Assembly: GCA_017305715.1 (NCBI GenBank)
Contig: JAFKKG010000016.1
Location: 186,001 to 250,000 of the forward strand
From: Hyphomicrobiales bacterium
GTDB taxonomy: Bacteria > Pseudomonadota > Alphaproteobacteria > Rhizobiales > Xanthobacteraceae
Direction: 5' to 3'
Length of the DNA stretch: 64,000 nt
Part shown: in pieces, positions 25,706-33,715 of the stretch
Position numbering within the stretch: the stretch's first letter is position 1
How the letters are laid out: each line of letters opens with the position of its first letter
Translations under genes and position numbers: made by a program
Notes under the pieces: model-generated
Told to the model about the DNA's origin: nothing
The model's database searches: none
What the model saw: only the letters and a program-made list of their open reading frames with translations

Positions 25706-25719
25706 TTGATTTAAATCAT
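25706..25719. promoter_or_regulatory. FNR/FixK-like box upstream of the permease
   Basis: TTGATTTAAATCAT matches the FNR/FixK consensus TTGAT-N4-ATCAA at all but the last base, and the FixK2 form TTGA-N6-TCAA equally well. It lies about 80 bases upstream of ATG 25798, a typical activator distance. This suggests low-oxygen control of the permease operon; the functional claim is inference. Confidence 0.5.
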
Positions 25720-25797
25720 TGTTAACGCTGCTTGAATTGGGCGGCGCCAGCCTGCACCATGACGGTTCAGGCGTGCGGCGCTGAAGGTACGGTCGAC

Positions 25798-27171
25798 ATG
25801 GCGGCAACAGAAACGGGGAGCGCGGGGTGGTCCGGCCCGCGTCCCGGCGGCGGCTCGACCGTTTCGGTCGTGGTCGCGATCGCCATCGTGGTCGCCGATA
25901 TGATCGGCGTCGGCGTCTTCACCAGCCTCGGGTTTCAGGTCAAGGACATCCCCGGCGGGTTCTCGATCCTGCTGCTGTGGACGGTCGGCGGCCTCGTGGC
26001 GCTGTGCGGGGTGTTTTCCTACAGCGAACTCGGCGCGATGTTTCCGCGCTCGAGCGGCGAGTACAATTTCCTCGGCCGGGCCTTTCACCCGGCCTTCGGT
26101 TTTGTGGCGGGCTGGGTATCGGCGACGGTCGGCTTCGCGGCGCCCGTGGCACTCGCCGCGATGGCGTTCGGCGAATACGGCAAGTCGGTCTTTCCGGGCG
26201 CGCCACCGCTGGCGCTCGCGATCGGCGTGGTCTGGCTGGTATCGCTCGTGCAACTGACGGGCGTCAGGCATTCCTCCACCTTCCAGCTCATCGCGACCAT
26301 TCTCAAGGTGGCGCTGATCGTGGCCTTCCTGGTTGCGGGATTTGCGATCGCTGTGCCGCAACCGGTGTCGTTTGCGCCGTCCGCTTCCGACTTCTCCCAC
26401 ATCGTCAGCGCGCCGTTCGCGATCAGCCTCGTGTTCGTGATGTATTCGTTCTCGGGCTGGAATGCGGCGACCTACATCATCGGCGAGGTGCGCGAGCCGG
26501 AGCGCAACGTGCCGCGCGCGATGCTGGCGGGCACGCTGATCGTGATGGTGCTGTATGTCGCGCTGAACGCGGTGTTCCTGCATACCGCGCCGGTCGACAG
26601 GCTGGCCGGCCAGCTCGACGTCGCCCGCGTCTCCGGCAGTTACATCTTCGGCGAGTTCGGCGGCCGCATCGTCGGCGCGATGATCTGCTTCGGCCTGATC
26701 TCCTCGATCTCCGCGATGATGTGGATCGGCCCGCGCGTCATGATGACGATGGGCGAGGATATTCCGATCCTGCGTTCGTTCGCGCGACGCTCGACCGGCG
26801 GCGCGCCGGTGTACGCTATCCTGTTTCAGCTGGCGGTGGCGAACCTGATGCTGCTCACGAACAGTTTCGAAGCCGTGCTCGAATTCATCCAGTTCGCATT
26901 GCTGTTCTGTTCGTTCTTCACCGTGCTCGGCGTCATCAAGCTGCGGATCACGCATCCCGACCTGCCGCGGCCCTATCGCGCCTGGGGATACCCGGTCACT
27001 CCGCTGGTTTTCCTGCTCGTGACCGGCTTCATGATGTACTATCTGTTGACGGAAAAGCCGCTGCGCGCGCTCCTTGGTGGTTTGATCATGCTTTCAGGAC
27101 TTTTGATTTATGCCGTTTTCCGCAAACGGACAGGTCAAGGCCCCGTGGCCGCATCTGCGGGTCGCGAATGA
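25798..27171 (+). CDS. APC family amino-acid permease
   Basis: This is a 457-residue integral membrane protein of the amino acid-polyamine-organocation superfamily with about twelve membrane segments. The first helix carries VADMIGVGVFTSLG, the unwound substrate-binding motif (GxG). GVFSYSELGAMFPRSSGEYNFL follows as in LAT/YfnA-like members, and SGWNAATYIIGEVREPERNV is the conserved segment 6 loop. The substrate is probably an amino acid or amine. ATG 25798 is preferred; ATG 25759 would add 13 residues. The next gene overlaps by 4 bases (ATGA). FNR-like and AGGTAT dyad sites lie upstream. Confidence 0.88.
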   Translation: MAATETGSAGWSGPRPGGGSTVSVVVAIAIVVADMIGVGVFTSLGFQVKDIPGGFSILLLWTVGGLVALCGVFSYSELGAMFPRSSGEYNFLGRAFHPAFGFVAGWVSATVGFAAPVALAAMAFGEYGKSVFPGAPPLALAIGVVWLVSLVQLTGVRHSSTFQLIATILKVALIVAFLVAGFAIAVPQPVSFAPSASDFSHIVSAPFAISLVFVMYSFSGWNAATYIIGEVREPERNVPRAMLAGTLIVMVLYVALNAVFLHTAPVDRLAGQLDVARVSGSYIFGEFGGRIVGAMICFGLISSISAMMWIGPRVMMTMGEDIPILRSFARRSTGGAPVYAILFQLAVANLMLLTNSFEAVLEFIQFALLFCSFFTVLGVIKLRITHPDLPRPYRAWGYPVTPLVFLLVTGFMMYYLLTEKPLRALLGGLIMLSGLLIYAVFRKRTGQGPVAASAGRE

Positions 27172-28391
27172 ACATGATTGCTGCTGTGAGAGTTGTGATG
27201 CTGGCCGCCGCGATGGTGTTCGCGGCCATGCTTCCGGTGCGCGCCGACACCGCAAGCGCCGACGATACGGCAAAATTTCTCGCCGGCATGATGCCGTCGG
27301 CCGACTCGCCGCTGCTGCCGCTGACCAGGGATCCGGCCTGGCAGCGCCACGCCAAATTCTTCGACAGCGCGTTCGCGCAGCTCGAACAGCGGCAATTGTC
27401 GAAGATCCGGGCGTGGTCGGAAACTCATCTGGCCGCGCCGCGGCCGACCATGTTCTACATGTTCTCGGGCCCGGACTTCCTCTATGCCGACGCATTCTAT
27501 TCGAAGGCGACGACCTATGTGCTGAGCGCGCTCGAGCCGCCGGGCTCGGTGCCTGACCTGACCCGGCTGCCGCGCGGCGGCGTCGGTGCCGCGCTCTACA
27601 GCGTCGAACGGTCGCTGAGCTCGATCCTGAGCTTCAGTTTCTTCATCACCAAGCAGATGAAGACCGATCTGCACGCCGGCCAGATCAACGGCACCTTGCC
27701 GGTGCTCTACGTATTCCTGGCGCGCTCGGGCAAGACCATCCGCAGCGTCACGCCGGTGGCGCTGGACAACAAGGGAGCCGCGTATTTCGGTAACGAAAAT
27801 CCCGGACCGAACGCGGTCCGCGGCACGCGCATCATCTTCGCCGGCCCCGACGGCATGGAGAAGACGCTCTATTATTTCTCGACCGATCTTTCCAATTCCG
27901 GCGTGAGGGTCACGGGCTTCCTGAAATTCTGTTCGACGCTCGCGCCTGGCAACAGCCTGCTCAAGAGCGCGTCCTATTTGCTGCATTCCGGCAATTTCAC
28001 CACGGTGCGCGATTACATCCTCGCCAACAGCGCCACCATCATCCAGGACGATTCCGGGATTCCGCTGTACTATTACAGCCAGAAGAAATGGCGCTTCTTC
28101 CCGTTCGGCCGTTATGCCGGCCCGATCAACGAATTTCCGGGACGGTACCAGCAATCCTATGCCGAACTGTTCAGGCGGGCGGAGCCGATGGATTTCGGCA
28201 TCGGCTATCGCTGGCGCACGCATGAATCGAACCTGCTGCTGTCGGTCAGGTTGCCCGACGATGGCTCGGCCAGCGAGACGACCTCATCGGCCGAGCCGCC
28301 ACCACCGCCACCGCCACGTCCGAGGAAGCCGCGTCCGCCGGCACCGGTGCAGCCGCAGCCTCGCGGTGGCTTCTTTTTCTGGCAGCGCTGA
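27168..28391 (+). CDS. Exported hypothetical protein coupled to the permease
   Basis: This is a 407-residue protein with a signal peptide (VRVVMLAAAMVFAAMLPVRA). A large globular part (about 25-370) contains PTMFYMFSGPDFLYADAFY, GTRIIFAGPDGMEKTLYYFS and GIPLYYYSQKKWRFFPFGRY. The C-terminus is a proline-rich tail (PPPPPPPRPRKPRPPAPVQP) ending in GGFFFWQR. It overlaps the permease by 4 bases, so the two are co-translated. I recognise no family. The pairing suggests a periplasmic accessory to uptake, but nothing in the sequence proves that. Confidence 0.75.
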   Translation: MNMIAAVRVVMLAAAMVFAAMLPVRADTASADDTAKFLAGMMPSADSPLLPLTRDPAWQRHAKFFDSAFAQLEQRQLSKIRAWSETHLAAPRPTMFYMFSGPDFLYADAFYSKATTYVLSALEPPGSVPDLTRLPRGGVGAALYSVERSLSSILSFSFFITKQMKTDLHAGQINGTLPVLYVFLARSGKTIRSVTPVALDNKGAAYFGNENPGPNAVRGTRIIFAGPDGMEKTLYYFSTDLSNSGVRVTGFLKFCSTLAPGNSLLKSASYLLHSGNFTTVRDYILANSATIIQDDSGIPLYYYSQKKWRFFPFGRYAGPINEFPGRYQQSYAELFRRAEPMDFGIGYRWRTHESNLLLSVRLPDDGSASETTSSAEPPPPPPPRPRKPRPPAPVQPQPRGGFFFWQR

Positions 28392-28414
28392 TCCGCATCC
28401 GCTCCGGATACGCG

Positions 28415-28582
28415 CTACCACCGAACGCTTTGGCTCGGTTCGATGAAACCAGCGGTGACGTGGGGGGCGGGGACATCGCCGAAGTATCGCCAGGCGACGA
28501 TGATCACGATGAGAAGTGCGAGTATGGCGACCAGATCAATCTGTCTGACGTCATGACCGTGCGGGCTGATTTTCCAGCGCAT
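28415..28582 (-). CDS. Small single-pass membrane protein
   Basis: This is a 55-residue protein with a short polar N-terminus (RWKISPHGHDVRQ), one membrane segment (IDLVAILALLIVIIVAWRYF) and a 20-residue periplasmic tail. GGGAGGACACCAACA before ATG 28582 is a good ribosome binding site. Longer frames that reach 28846 have poor codon use upstream. It ends 24 bases from the convergent gene. Function is unknown. Confidence 0.6.
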   Translation of the reverse strand: MRWKISPHGHDVRQIDLVAILALLIVIIVAWRYFGDVPAPHVTAGFIEPSQSVRW

Positions 28583-28692
28583 TGTTGGTGTCCTCCCTGC
28601 GGACATCAAATTAACGCGCGTTTGGAACCAGAGTTCCGCGCGCATCAGGGATGCGTGGCTGGATTGGAAGCGCTGCAGCAACGCAGGCGTGT

Positions 28693-29037
28693 TTATGTCG
28701 CGTTGACGCCACGCCATCGCCCATAGCGCCAGGGCAGATACCACCGTGCGGCCGGCGGCCTGACGAGCGGGACGTTGTCGATGCCGGACGTACCCCAGGG
28801 CTGGCACCGCAATATCCGCGCCAGCGTCATCCATCCGCCGCCCCACAGCCCGAAGCGCTCGATGGCCTCATCGCCATAGACCGAGCAGGTCGGCAGGTGC
28901 CGGCAATTGTAGCCGACCAGCGGCGACAGCGTATGCCGGTAGATCCAGATCAGCCCGCGGCCGGCATTGCGCGGCAGCCGCCGCGCGGTACGCGCGCAGT
29001 CCGGACAGGAGGACCATGAATGCTTCGTAGGCGACAT
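28693..29037 (-). CDS. yidD: Membrane protein insertion efficiency factor YidD
   Basis: This is a 114-residue YidD protein. The conserved core is GLIWIYRHTLSPLVGYNCRH, followed by LPTCSVYGDEAIERFGLWGG and RILRCQPWGTSGIDNVP, with the three invariant cysteines. An amphipathic helix attaches it to the inner membrane, where it assists YidC/Sec insertion. An N-terminal extension of about 25 residues has two more cysteines (SCPDCART), a variation on the usual length of 70-90. It is not next to rpmH/rnpA/yidC here, as is common in this group. Confidence 0.93.
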   Translation of the reverse strand: MSPTKHSWSSCPDCARTARRLPRNAGRGLIWIYRHTLSPLVGYNCRHLPTCSVYGDEAIERFGLWGGGWMTLARILRCQPWGTSGIDNVPLVRPPAARWYLPWRYGRWRGVNAT

Positions 29038-29275
29038 GTCACAATCTTATGCGCGCATTCGTTTAGTTCCCAGGCACGGAACCCAGCCCCCGCAAGCATT
29101 TGCGCCACACTTTGCAAATATCCGGAGTCTTACGGTGGCAGTGCAGCAAAGGTTCTATAGACGATCGCGGCCCGCACGGTTACCGTTTTGATAACGCCGG
29201 AATGACAGAATCGTGTCGCGTTGAAATGGGGCCATTGCCGTTGTCCGAAATGAGGGCTTGGGGGAAGGAACCAAA

Positions 29276-30193
29276 TTGAGGTTTGTGACGTCGCCCGGAA
29301 TTCGCGGCTGGGTGCTCTTCGGCGCCACCGCCCTGAGCATGGCGTTGCCCGGCGCGATCACCACGCTGGGCAATTCGGCCCATGCCGGCGTTACCCTCGA
29401 AGAACGCAAACTGCCGATGCACTTCAAGTGGGTGGCGTGCCAGCCGGACTGCAAGGGCTGGGTCTCCGCCGTCGGCATCGTCACCGCGGACAGTCCGAAG
29501 GAATTCGAAGAGTTCGCCAGGGATCGCCAGCTTGGCGGCGCCACCATCGTGCTCGATTCCAGCGGCGGGTCGGTCAACGACTCCATTGCGCTTGGCCGCC
29601 GCTTCCGCGGCCTCGGCGCGCTGACCACGGTCGGCACCACCGTGCGCACCCAGACGGCGCAGGGTGAGCGTCCCAGCGTCGTTCCGGAGGCCTATTGCGA
29701 GTCGATGTGCGTGTTCCTGCTGCTGTCCGGCAAGACGCGCTACGTATCGCCGGCCTCGCACGTCCGCGTGCATCAGATCTGGATGGGCGACCGCGCCGAC
29801 GACGCCAAGGCCGCAAGCTACACCGCGCAGGACCTGATGATCGTCGAACGCGACATCGGCAGGCTCGCCAAGTTCACCTTCGACATGGGCGGGACCGGCG
29901 ATCTGCTGGCGCTCGCGCTCAGCGTTCCGCCGTGGGAAGACCTGCACGAATTGTCGCACGCCGAATTGCGGCTGACCAATCTCGTGACGACCGACGCGGT
30001 CACCGACGTGCTGCCGCACGAGCCGTCATCGACGCCGGTCGCTGAACTGAAGTCGAAGCCGACCCAGGATCGTTTTGTCAGCTCGGCGGTCGAAGGGGAG
30101 GCCCAGCCGCAGCCGGCGAAGTCGACCAAGACCGCGGAAGCCGCGGTTCCGACCGGTGGTGCCGCGACGGCGCCGGCTCAGCCGCAGAAGTAA
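29276..30193 (+). CDS. COG3904-type periplasmic protein with ClpP-like fold
   Basis: This is a 305-residue exported protein. A hydrophobic segment near 14-40 serves as signal. The body resembles ClpP/crotonase-fold proteins: ATIVLDSSGGSVNDSIALGR (strand and glycine motif), EAYCESMCVFLLLSGKTRYV (ESM, where ClpP has its nucleophile serine) and SPASHVRVHQIWMGD (the histidine of the ClpP pair). It may therefore be a serine peptidase of unknown substrate. The C-terminus is an Ala/Pro/Gln-rich tail. TTG 29276 follows GGAAGGAA; a TTG at 29258 is less well placed. A NifU-like gene fragment starts right after its stop. Confidence 0.78.
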   Translation: MRFVTSPGIRGWVLFGATALSMALPGAITTLGNSAHAGVTLEERKLPMHFKWVACQPDCKGWVSAVGIVTADSPKEFEEFARDRQLGGATIVLDSSGGSVNDSIALGRRFRGLGALTTVGTTVRTQTAQGERPSVVPEAYCESMCVFLLLSGKTRYVSPASHVRVHQIWMGDRADDAKAASYTAQDLMIVERDIGRLAKFTFDMGGTGDLLALALSVPPWEDLHELSHAELRLTNLVTTDAVTDVLPHEPSSTPVAELKSKPTQDRFVSSAVEGEAQPQPAKSTKTAEAAVPTGGAATAPAQPQK

Positions 30194-30288
30194 TTCGAGC
30201 AGGGCGATGTCGGCCATTTGCCCTGCGGCGGGCTGGCCGTTTCCCTGCATCTTGCGCAAGGCCTTGCGCATTTCGCCGGCCGTCCGGA
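30194..30288 (-). pseudogene. Partial, broken copy of the adjacent NifU-like gene
   Basis: The first bases after the TAA of the upstream gene repeat, with changes and small gaps, the part of the NifU-like gene around 30459-30565. Translation on the - strand gives MRKALRKMQGNGQPAAGQMADIALL, split here as MRKALRKM and GQMADIALLE, against VRKMLKENGQ and GKWADIALLE in the intact gene. No start, iron-sulfur cysteines or rest of the domain are present. It is a remnant of a duplicated or rearranged gene. Confidence 0.75.
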
Positions 30289-30353
30289 CGGCTATCATCT
30301 TGCGGCCGCCGAAAGCAATGCAGCCCGCGCGCGAACGATAGGTCCGCGCACCC

Positions 30354-30797
30354 TTACGCCGGCTGCTTTGCCCTGGCTTCGATCTGTCCGATCGCATCGA
30401 CCACCGCATCGAAAGTCAGCATGGTCGAAGCATGGCGCGCCTTGTAGTCGCGGACCGGTTCGAGCAGGGCGATATCGGCCCATTTGCCCTGCGGGGGCTG
30501 GCCGTTTTCCTTCAGCATTTTGCGCACGGTCTCGCGCAATTCGCGCAGCTCGCCGGCGGTCGAGCCGATCACGTGACTCGCCATGATCGAGGAGGAGGCT
30601 TGCCCGAGCGCGCAAGCCTTTACGTCGTGGGCGAAATCGGTCACGACCGGTCCGTCCATCTTGAGGTCGATCTTGACCGTGGAGCCGCACAATTTGGAGT
30701 GGGCGGTGGCGCTGGCGTCGGGGTCGGGGAGGCGGCCCAGACGGGGGATATTGCCGGCCAACTCGATGATGCGCTTGTTGTAAATGTCGTTCAGCAT
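30354..30797 (-). CDS. NifU/IscU-like iron-sulfur scaffold protein
   Basis: This is a 147-residue protein with the IscU/SufU-type scaffold fold. Two cluster-ligand cysteines are present: KLCGSTVKID (Cys37) and KACALGQASSSIMAS (Cys62). The third position, normally His-Cys, reads RHAST (His122, Ala123), so the usual third cysteine is missing. The intervening helices (GELRELRETVRKMLKENGQP) are typical. It may bind clusters with alternative ligands or act as a carrier. It is divergent from folE; a TATATATGG near 30853-30861 may be a promoter element. Confidence 0.85.
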   Translation of the reverse strand: MLNDIYNKRIIELAGNIPRLGRLPDPDASATAHSKLCGSTVKIDLKMDGPVVTDFAHDVKACALGQASSSIMASHVIGSTAGELRELRETVRKMLKENGQPPQGKWADIALLEPVRDYKARHASTMLTFDAVVDAIGQIEARAKQPA

Positions 30798-30948
30798 GAA
30801 CAGGGGTCCAGGGCCCAGGGCGGAAGCGCCCTTGGCGGCAGGGTTTCACCGTCCTATATATGGTCGGCAATGGCGGAAATACAGCCCGGCCATGTCGCCA
30901 AGGCGGCCTGATTGGAAACCTATTTCGGCGCCGTGGTGCTAAAATAAA

Positions 30949-31030
30949 GGGGACTCAGGCGCCCGGCGGCAACCCCGCCCCGTCTGCCCGGTGACACTCC
31001 GGTCCCGCGGGACCGGTCGAACGGAGAAGA
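30949..31030 (+). promoter_or_regulatory. Candidate THF-II (folE motif) riboswitch
   Basis: The leader directly before folE folds into nested stems: CAGGCG with CGTCTG around GGCGG-CAACC-CCGCC. A perfect 8-bp hairpin, CCGGTCCC-GC-GGGACCGG, follows. ACTCCG before that hairpin can pair with CGGAGA, the ribosome binding site of folE at 31022-31027, and so block translation. A folE-associated RNA (THF-II class) is known from alphaproteobacteria, binds tetrahydrofolates and sits at this position. The motif match is from memory. Confidence 0.55.
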
Positions 31031-31031
31031 C

Positions 31032-31736
31032 ATGGACGCACTGATCAAATCCATCCGCCCTAACAAGACGGAAGCCAAGCCTGCCGACGCGGCCCCGGAA
31101 ATCCGCCCCGCCGAACTCGATCCGGCCGAATTCCTGGCCGCCGCCGTCCGCGCCGATCAGCCGCGCCCGTCGCGCGCCGAGGCGGAAGCGGCGGTGCACA
31201 CGCTGCTCAGCTATATCGGCGAGAACCCCGCCCGCGAGGGCCTGCTGGACACCCCGCGCCGGGTCGTCGAAGCCTTCGACGAGCTCTACCAGGGCTATCA
31301 CCAGTGCCCGGCCGAAGTGCTCGACCGCACCTTCGGCGAGACCGCCGGCTATGACGATTTCGTCCTGATCCGCGACATCGAATTCACCTCGCAATGCGAG
31401 CATCACATGATGCCGTTCTACGGCAGGGCGCATATCGCCTATACGCCGGTCGAACGGGTGGTGGGATTGTCGAAGCTCGCACGCCTCACCGATATCTTCG
31501 CGCGCCGCCTGCAGACCCAGGAGCATCTCACCGCGCAGATCGCAGCCGCCATCGACGAGGTGCTGAAACCGCGCGGCGTTGCGGTCGTGATCGAGGCGGA
31601 GCATACCTGCATGTCGGTGCGCGGCGTCGCCAAGCACGGTGCGATGACGTTTACCAGCCGCTTCACCGGCATGTTCCGCGACAATCCGGCGGAGCAGGCG
31701 CGTTTCCTGTCCATGGTGCGAGGGCCGAGCCGGTAA
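31032..31736 (+). CDS. folE: GTP cyclohydrolase I
   Basis: This is a 234-residue type I GTP cyclohydrolase, which opens GTP to dihydroneopterin triphosphate, the first step of tetrahydrofolate synthesis. The catalytic domain (about 55-230) has the zinc ligands in [14 protein letters not shown] and [12 protein letters not shown], plus substrate-binding VGLSKLARL and TSRFTGMFR. The first 50 residues are a variable Ala/Pro-rich extension. CGGAGAAG at 31022 is the ribosome binding site and lies inside the proposed riboswitch. hisI follows 29 bases downstream, so the two probably share a transcript. Confidence 0.97.
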   Translation: MDALIKSIRPNKTEAKPADAAPEIRPAELDPAEFLAAAVRADQPRPSRAEAEAAVHTLLSYIGENPAREGLLDTPRRVVEAFDELYQGYHQCPAEVLDRTFGETAGYDDFVLIRDIEFTSQCEHHMMPFYGRAHIAYTPVERVVGLSKLARLTDIFARRLQTQEHLTAQIAAAIDEVLKPRGVAVVIEAEHTCMSVRGVAKHGAMTFTSRFTGMFRDNPAEQARFLSMVRGPSR

Positions 31737-31765
31737 CCTCGCTTGTTGAATTTGCGAGGCCTGTC

Positions 31766-32194
31766 GTGTCCACATCAGACAACACCCACGACCGCGAAGA
31801 GGGGCTGACGTTCCAGCCCAAATTCGACGCGTCAGGTCTTCTGACCTGCGTCGCGACCGATGCGGCGACCGGCGACGTGCTTATGGTCGCGCATATGAAC
31901 GACGAGGCGCTGCGCAAGACCATCGCCAGCGGCGAGGCCTGGTACTTCAGCCGTTCGCGCGGGCGCCTGTGGCGCAAGGGCGAGAGTTCGGGACATACCC
32001 AGCGCGTGGTCGAGATGCGAATGGATTGCGATCAGGACGCGATCTGGATTCGCGTCGAGCAGCATGGCGCGGCATGCCACACCGGCCGGCAGTCCTGCTT
32101 CTACCGCAGGATCGACAAGACCGACGGTGATACACGATTGTCTTTTGTCGATGCGGAGCGGCTGTTCGATCCGAAGGCGATTTACCAGAAGTAA
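31766..32194 (+). CDS. hisI: Phosphoribosyl-AMP cyclohydrolase
   Basis: This is a 142-residue HisI-type enzyme that hydrolyses phosphoribosyl-AMP in histidine synthesis. VLMVAHMNDEALRKTIASGE and AWYFSRSRGRLWRKGESSGH form the core. The magnesium and zinc ligands are in MDCDQDAIWIRVEQHGAACH and TGRQSCFYR (Asp and three Cys). Unlike E. coli HisIE it lacks the second (HisE) domain, as usual in alphaproteobacteria. GTG 31766 is the only good start. It follows folE closely. Confidence 0.95.
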   Translation: MSTSDNTHDREEGLTFQPKFDASGLLTCVATDAATGDVLMVAHMNDEALRKTIASGEAWYFSRSRGRLWRKGESSGHTQRVVEMRMDCDQDAIWIRVEQHGAACHTGRQSCFYRRIDKTDGDTRLSFVDAERLFDPKAIYQK

Positions 32195-32198
32195 CGGC

Positions 32199-32340
32199 CG
32201 TGTCCCGGACGCGGTGCAGCGTTCTTCACGATGCAGCGCAGAGAGCCGGGACCGACACTTTCTTCTGCGGCCCGATGGGCCCCGGCTTGGCAGCGCACCG
32301 CGCCAAGGGGGCGCGCTGCGCCGCGTCCGGGGGACGAGTT
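32199..32340. repeat. Dispersed palindromic repeat (GTCCCGGACGCGG type)
   Basis: TGTCCCGGACGCGGTGCAGC near the start and GCTGCGCCGCGTCCGGGGGA at the end are imperfect inverted copies. Between them GAGCCGGGACC and GGGCCCCGGCTTGGCAGCGC form inner arms. I know this unit as a common intergenic repeat in Bradyrhizobium. It fills most of the gap between hisI and the transglycosylase gene. Confidence 0.6.
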
Positions 32341-32457
32341 CCGAGCCCTTAACCCCTCATTAACCATAAATGTCCCACTGTGACGCGGTATTGGGCGCTG
32401 ATTGCGATTTCGCTTTAGGCCGCGCGGTCGTTTCGCGGGGAGCGGGGCACCAGGGAC

Positions 32458-33471
32458 ATGTCGGTCGACACATTGAACGCCACGGCAGGTGTCGATCCCA
32501 CGCGCGCGAAAATCGCCGGCTCGATCAGGCAGGCCGCCTCGGCCACCGGCACGAGTTTCGAATATCTGCTCGCCACCGCTAAGATGGAATCCAATTTCAA
32601 CCCGAAGGCGGCCGCGTCGAGCTCGTCGGCGCGCGGGCTGTTTCAGTTCATCGACCAGACCTGGCTCGGCACCGTGAAGGAAGCCGGCAGCCAGCTCGGC
32701 TACGGCAAATATGCCGACGCCATCACCAGGAACGAATCCGGCGGCTATTCGGTCAGCGATCCCACGGCGCGCGCCGCGATCATGAAGCTGCGCGACGATC
32801 CGCAAGCCGCATCGTCGATGGCGGGGGTCCTGACCCAGTCGAACAGTTTCAAGCTGACCGGCAAGATCGGCCGCCGTCCGACCGACGCCGAACTCTATAT
32901 GGCGCATTTCATGGGCGTCGGCGGCGCGGGAAAACTGATCTCCAGCGCCGAGGACAATCCGCAAGCCTCCGCGGTGCGGATGTTTCCGAATGCCGCCGAG
33001 GCCAACCGCTCGATCTTCTACGATCGTTCGGGCCGCGGCCGCAGCGTGTCCGAAGTCTATTCGGTGCTGACGTCGCGCTACGCCAGTGCCGCCAATTCGC
33101 CGGCCACGCGCACCGCGATGGCGGCCGCAGGCGGTGACGTTGCGCGACCCGTGACGGTTGCGAGCGCCACACAGACGGTGCCCGCGATCGACAACGCGGC
33201 GTATCTGTCGAGCTTCCCGGATTCCCGCGCCGTTACCGCGACATCGCAGACCGCATCCGCGCAATCCGAACCGATCTTCCGCTCGCTGTTCCAGGCCGGC
33301 GAACGAACCCAGCCGATTTCGCCGGCGGTGCAGGAATTGTGGGGCAGGGGATCTTCGTTGACGTCGGTCGCTTCGGCGGCGGCGCCGTCGGTGTCCGGAC
33401 AGAAACCCGAGGTTCGCGCGCCGGGCCGCCTCGACCTGTTCAGCGATCGCAACGGCACATTCAGCAGCTGA
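32458..33471 (+). CDS. Lytic transglycosylase (SLT) domain protein
   Basis: This is a 337-residue protein with an SLT-type lysozyme fold in residues 20-185. TAKMESNFNPKAAASSSSAR carries the catalytic glutamate of the ES motif, followed by GLFQFIDQTWLGTV. MAHFMGVGGAGKLI is the family's second half. The C-terminal 150 residues are low-complexity and Ala/Ser-rich, without a known domain. No signal peptide is apparent, so export may use another route, as for flagellum- or secretion-linked transglycosylases. It cleaves peptidoglycan glycan strands. Confidence 0.88.
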   Translation: MSVDTLNATAGVDPTRAKIAGSIRQAASATGTSFEYLLATAKMESNFNPKAAASSSSARGLFQFIDQTWLGTVKEAGSQLGYGKYADAITRNESGGYSVSDPTARAAIMKLRDDPQAASSMAGVLTQSNSFKLTGKIGRRPTDAELYMAHFMGVGGAGKLISSAEDNPQASAVRMFPNAAEANRSIFYDRSGRGRSVSEVYSVLTSRYASAANSPATRTAMAAAGGDVARPVTVASATQTVPAIDNAAYLSSFPDSRAVTATSQTASAQSEPIFRSLFQAGERTQPISPAVQELWGRGSSLTSVASAAAPSVSGQKPEVRAPGRLDLFSDRNGTFSS

Positions 33472-33715
33472 TGCTGCTTCTCGTCCGGCTGCAGAACTAA
33501 GGCTGACATCGATCGCGAGCGGTTGAACGCTCAGACCACTTCAGCGCGTTGTCCCGTCGCCTCATGCTTGTGAACGGTTGCTGGGCAAAATGTCGCAGAC
33601 AGCCCTGCTGTCAGGCTGGCGTAAGCCGGCACGTGTATCGAGATCTCTTTGCTCAACATGCCTGCTCGATGCGATCTGCTTCAACGTGTCGGTGGTTGGT
33701 GACGATGGGGTCAAG

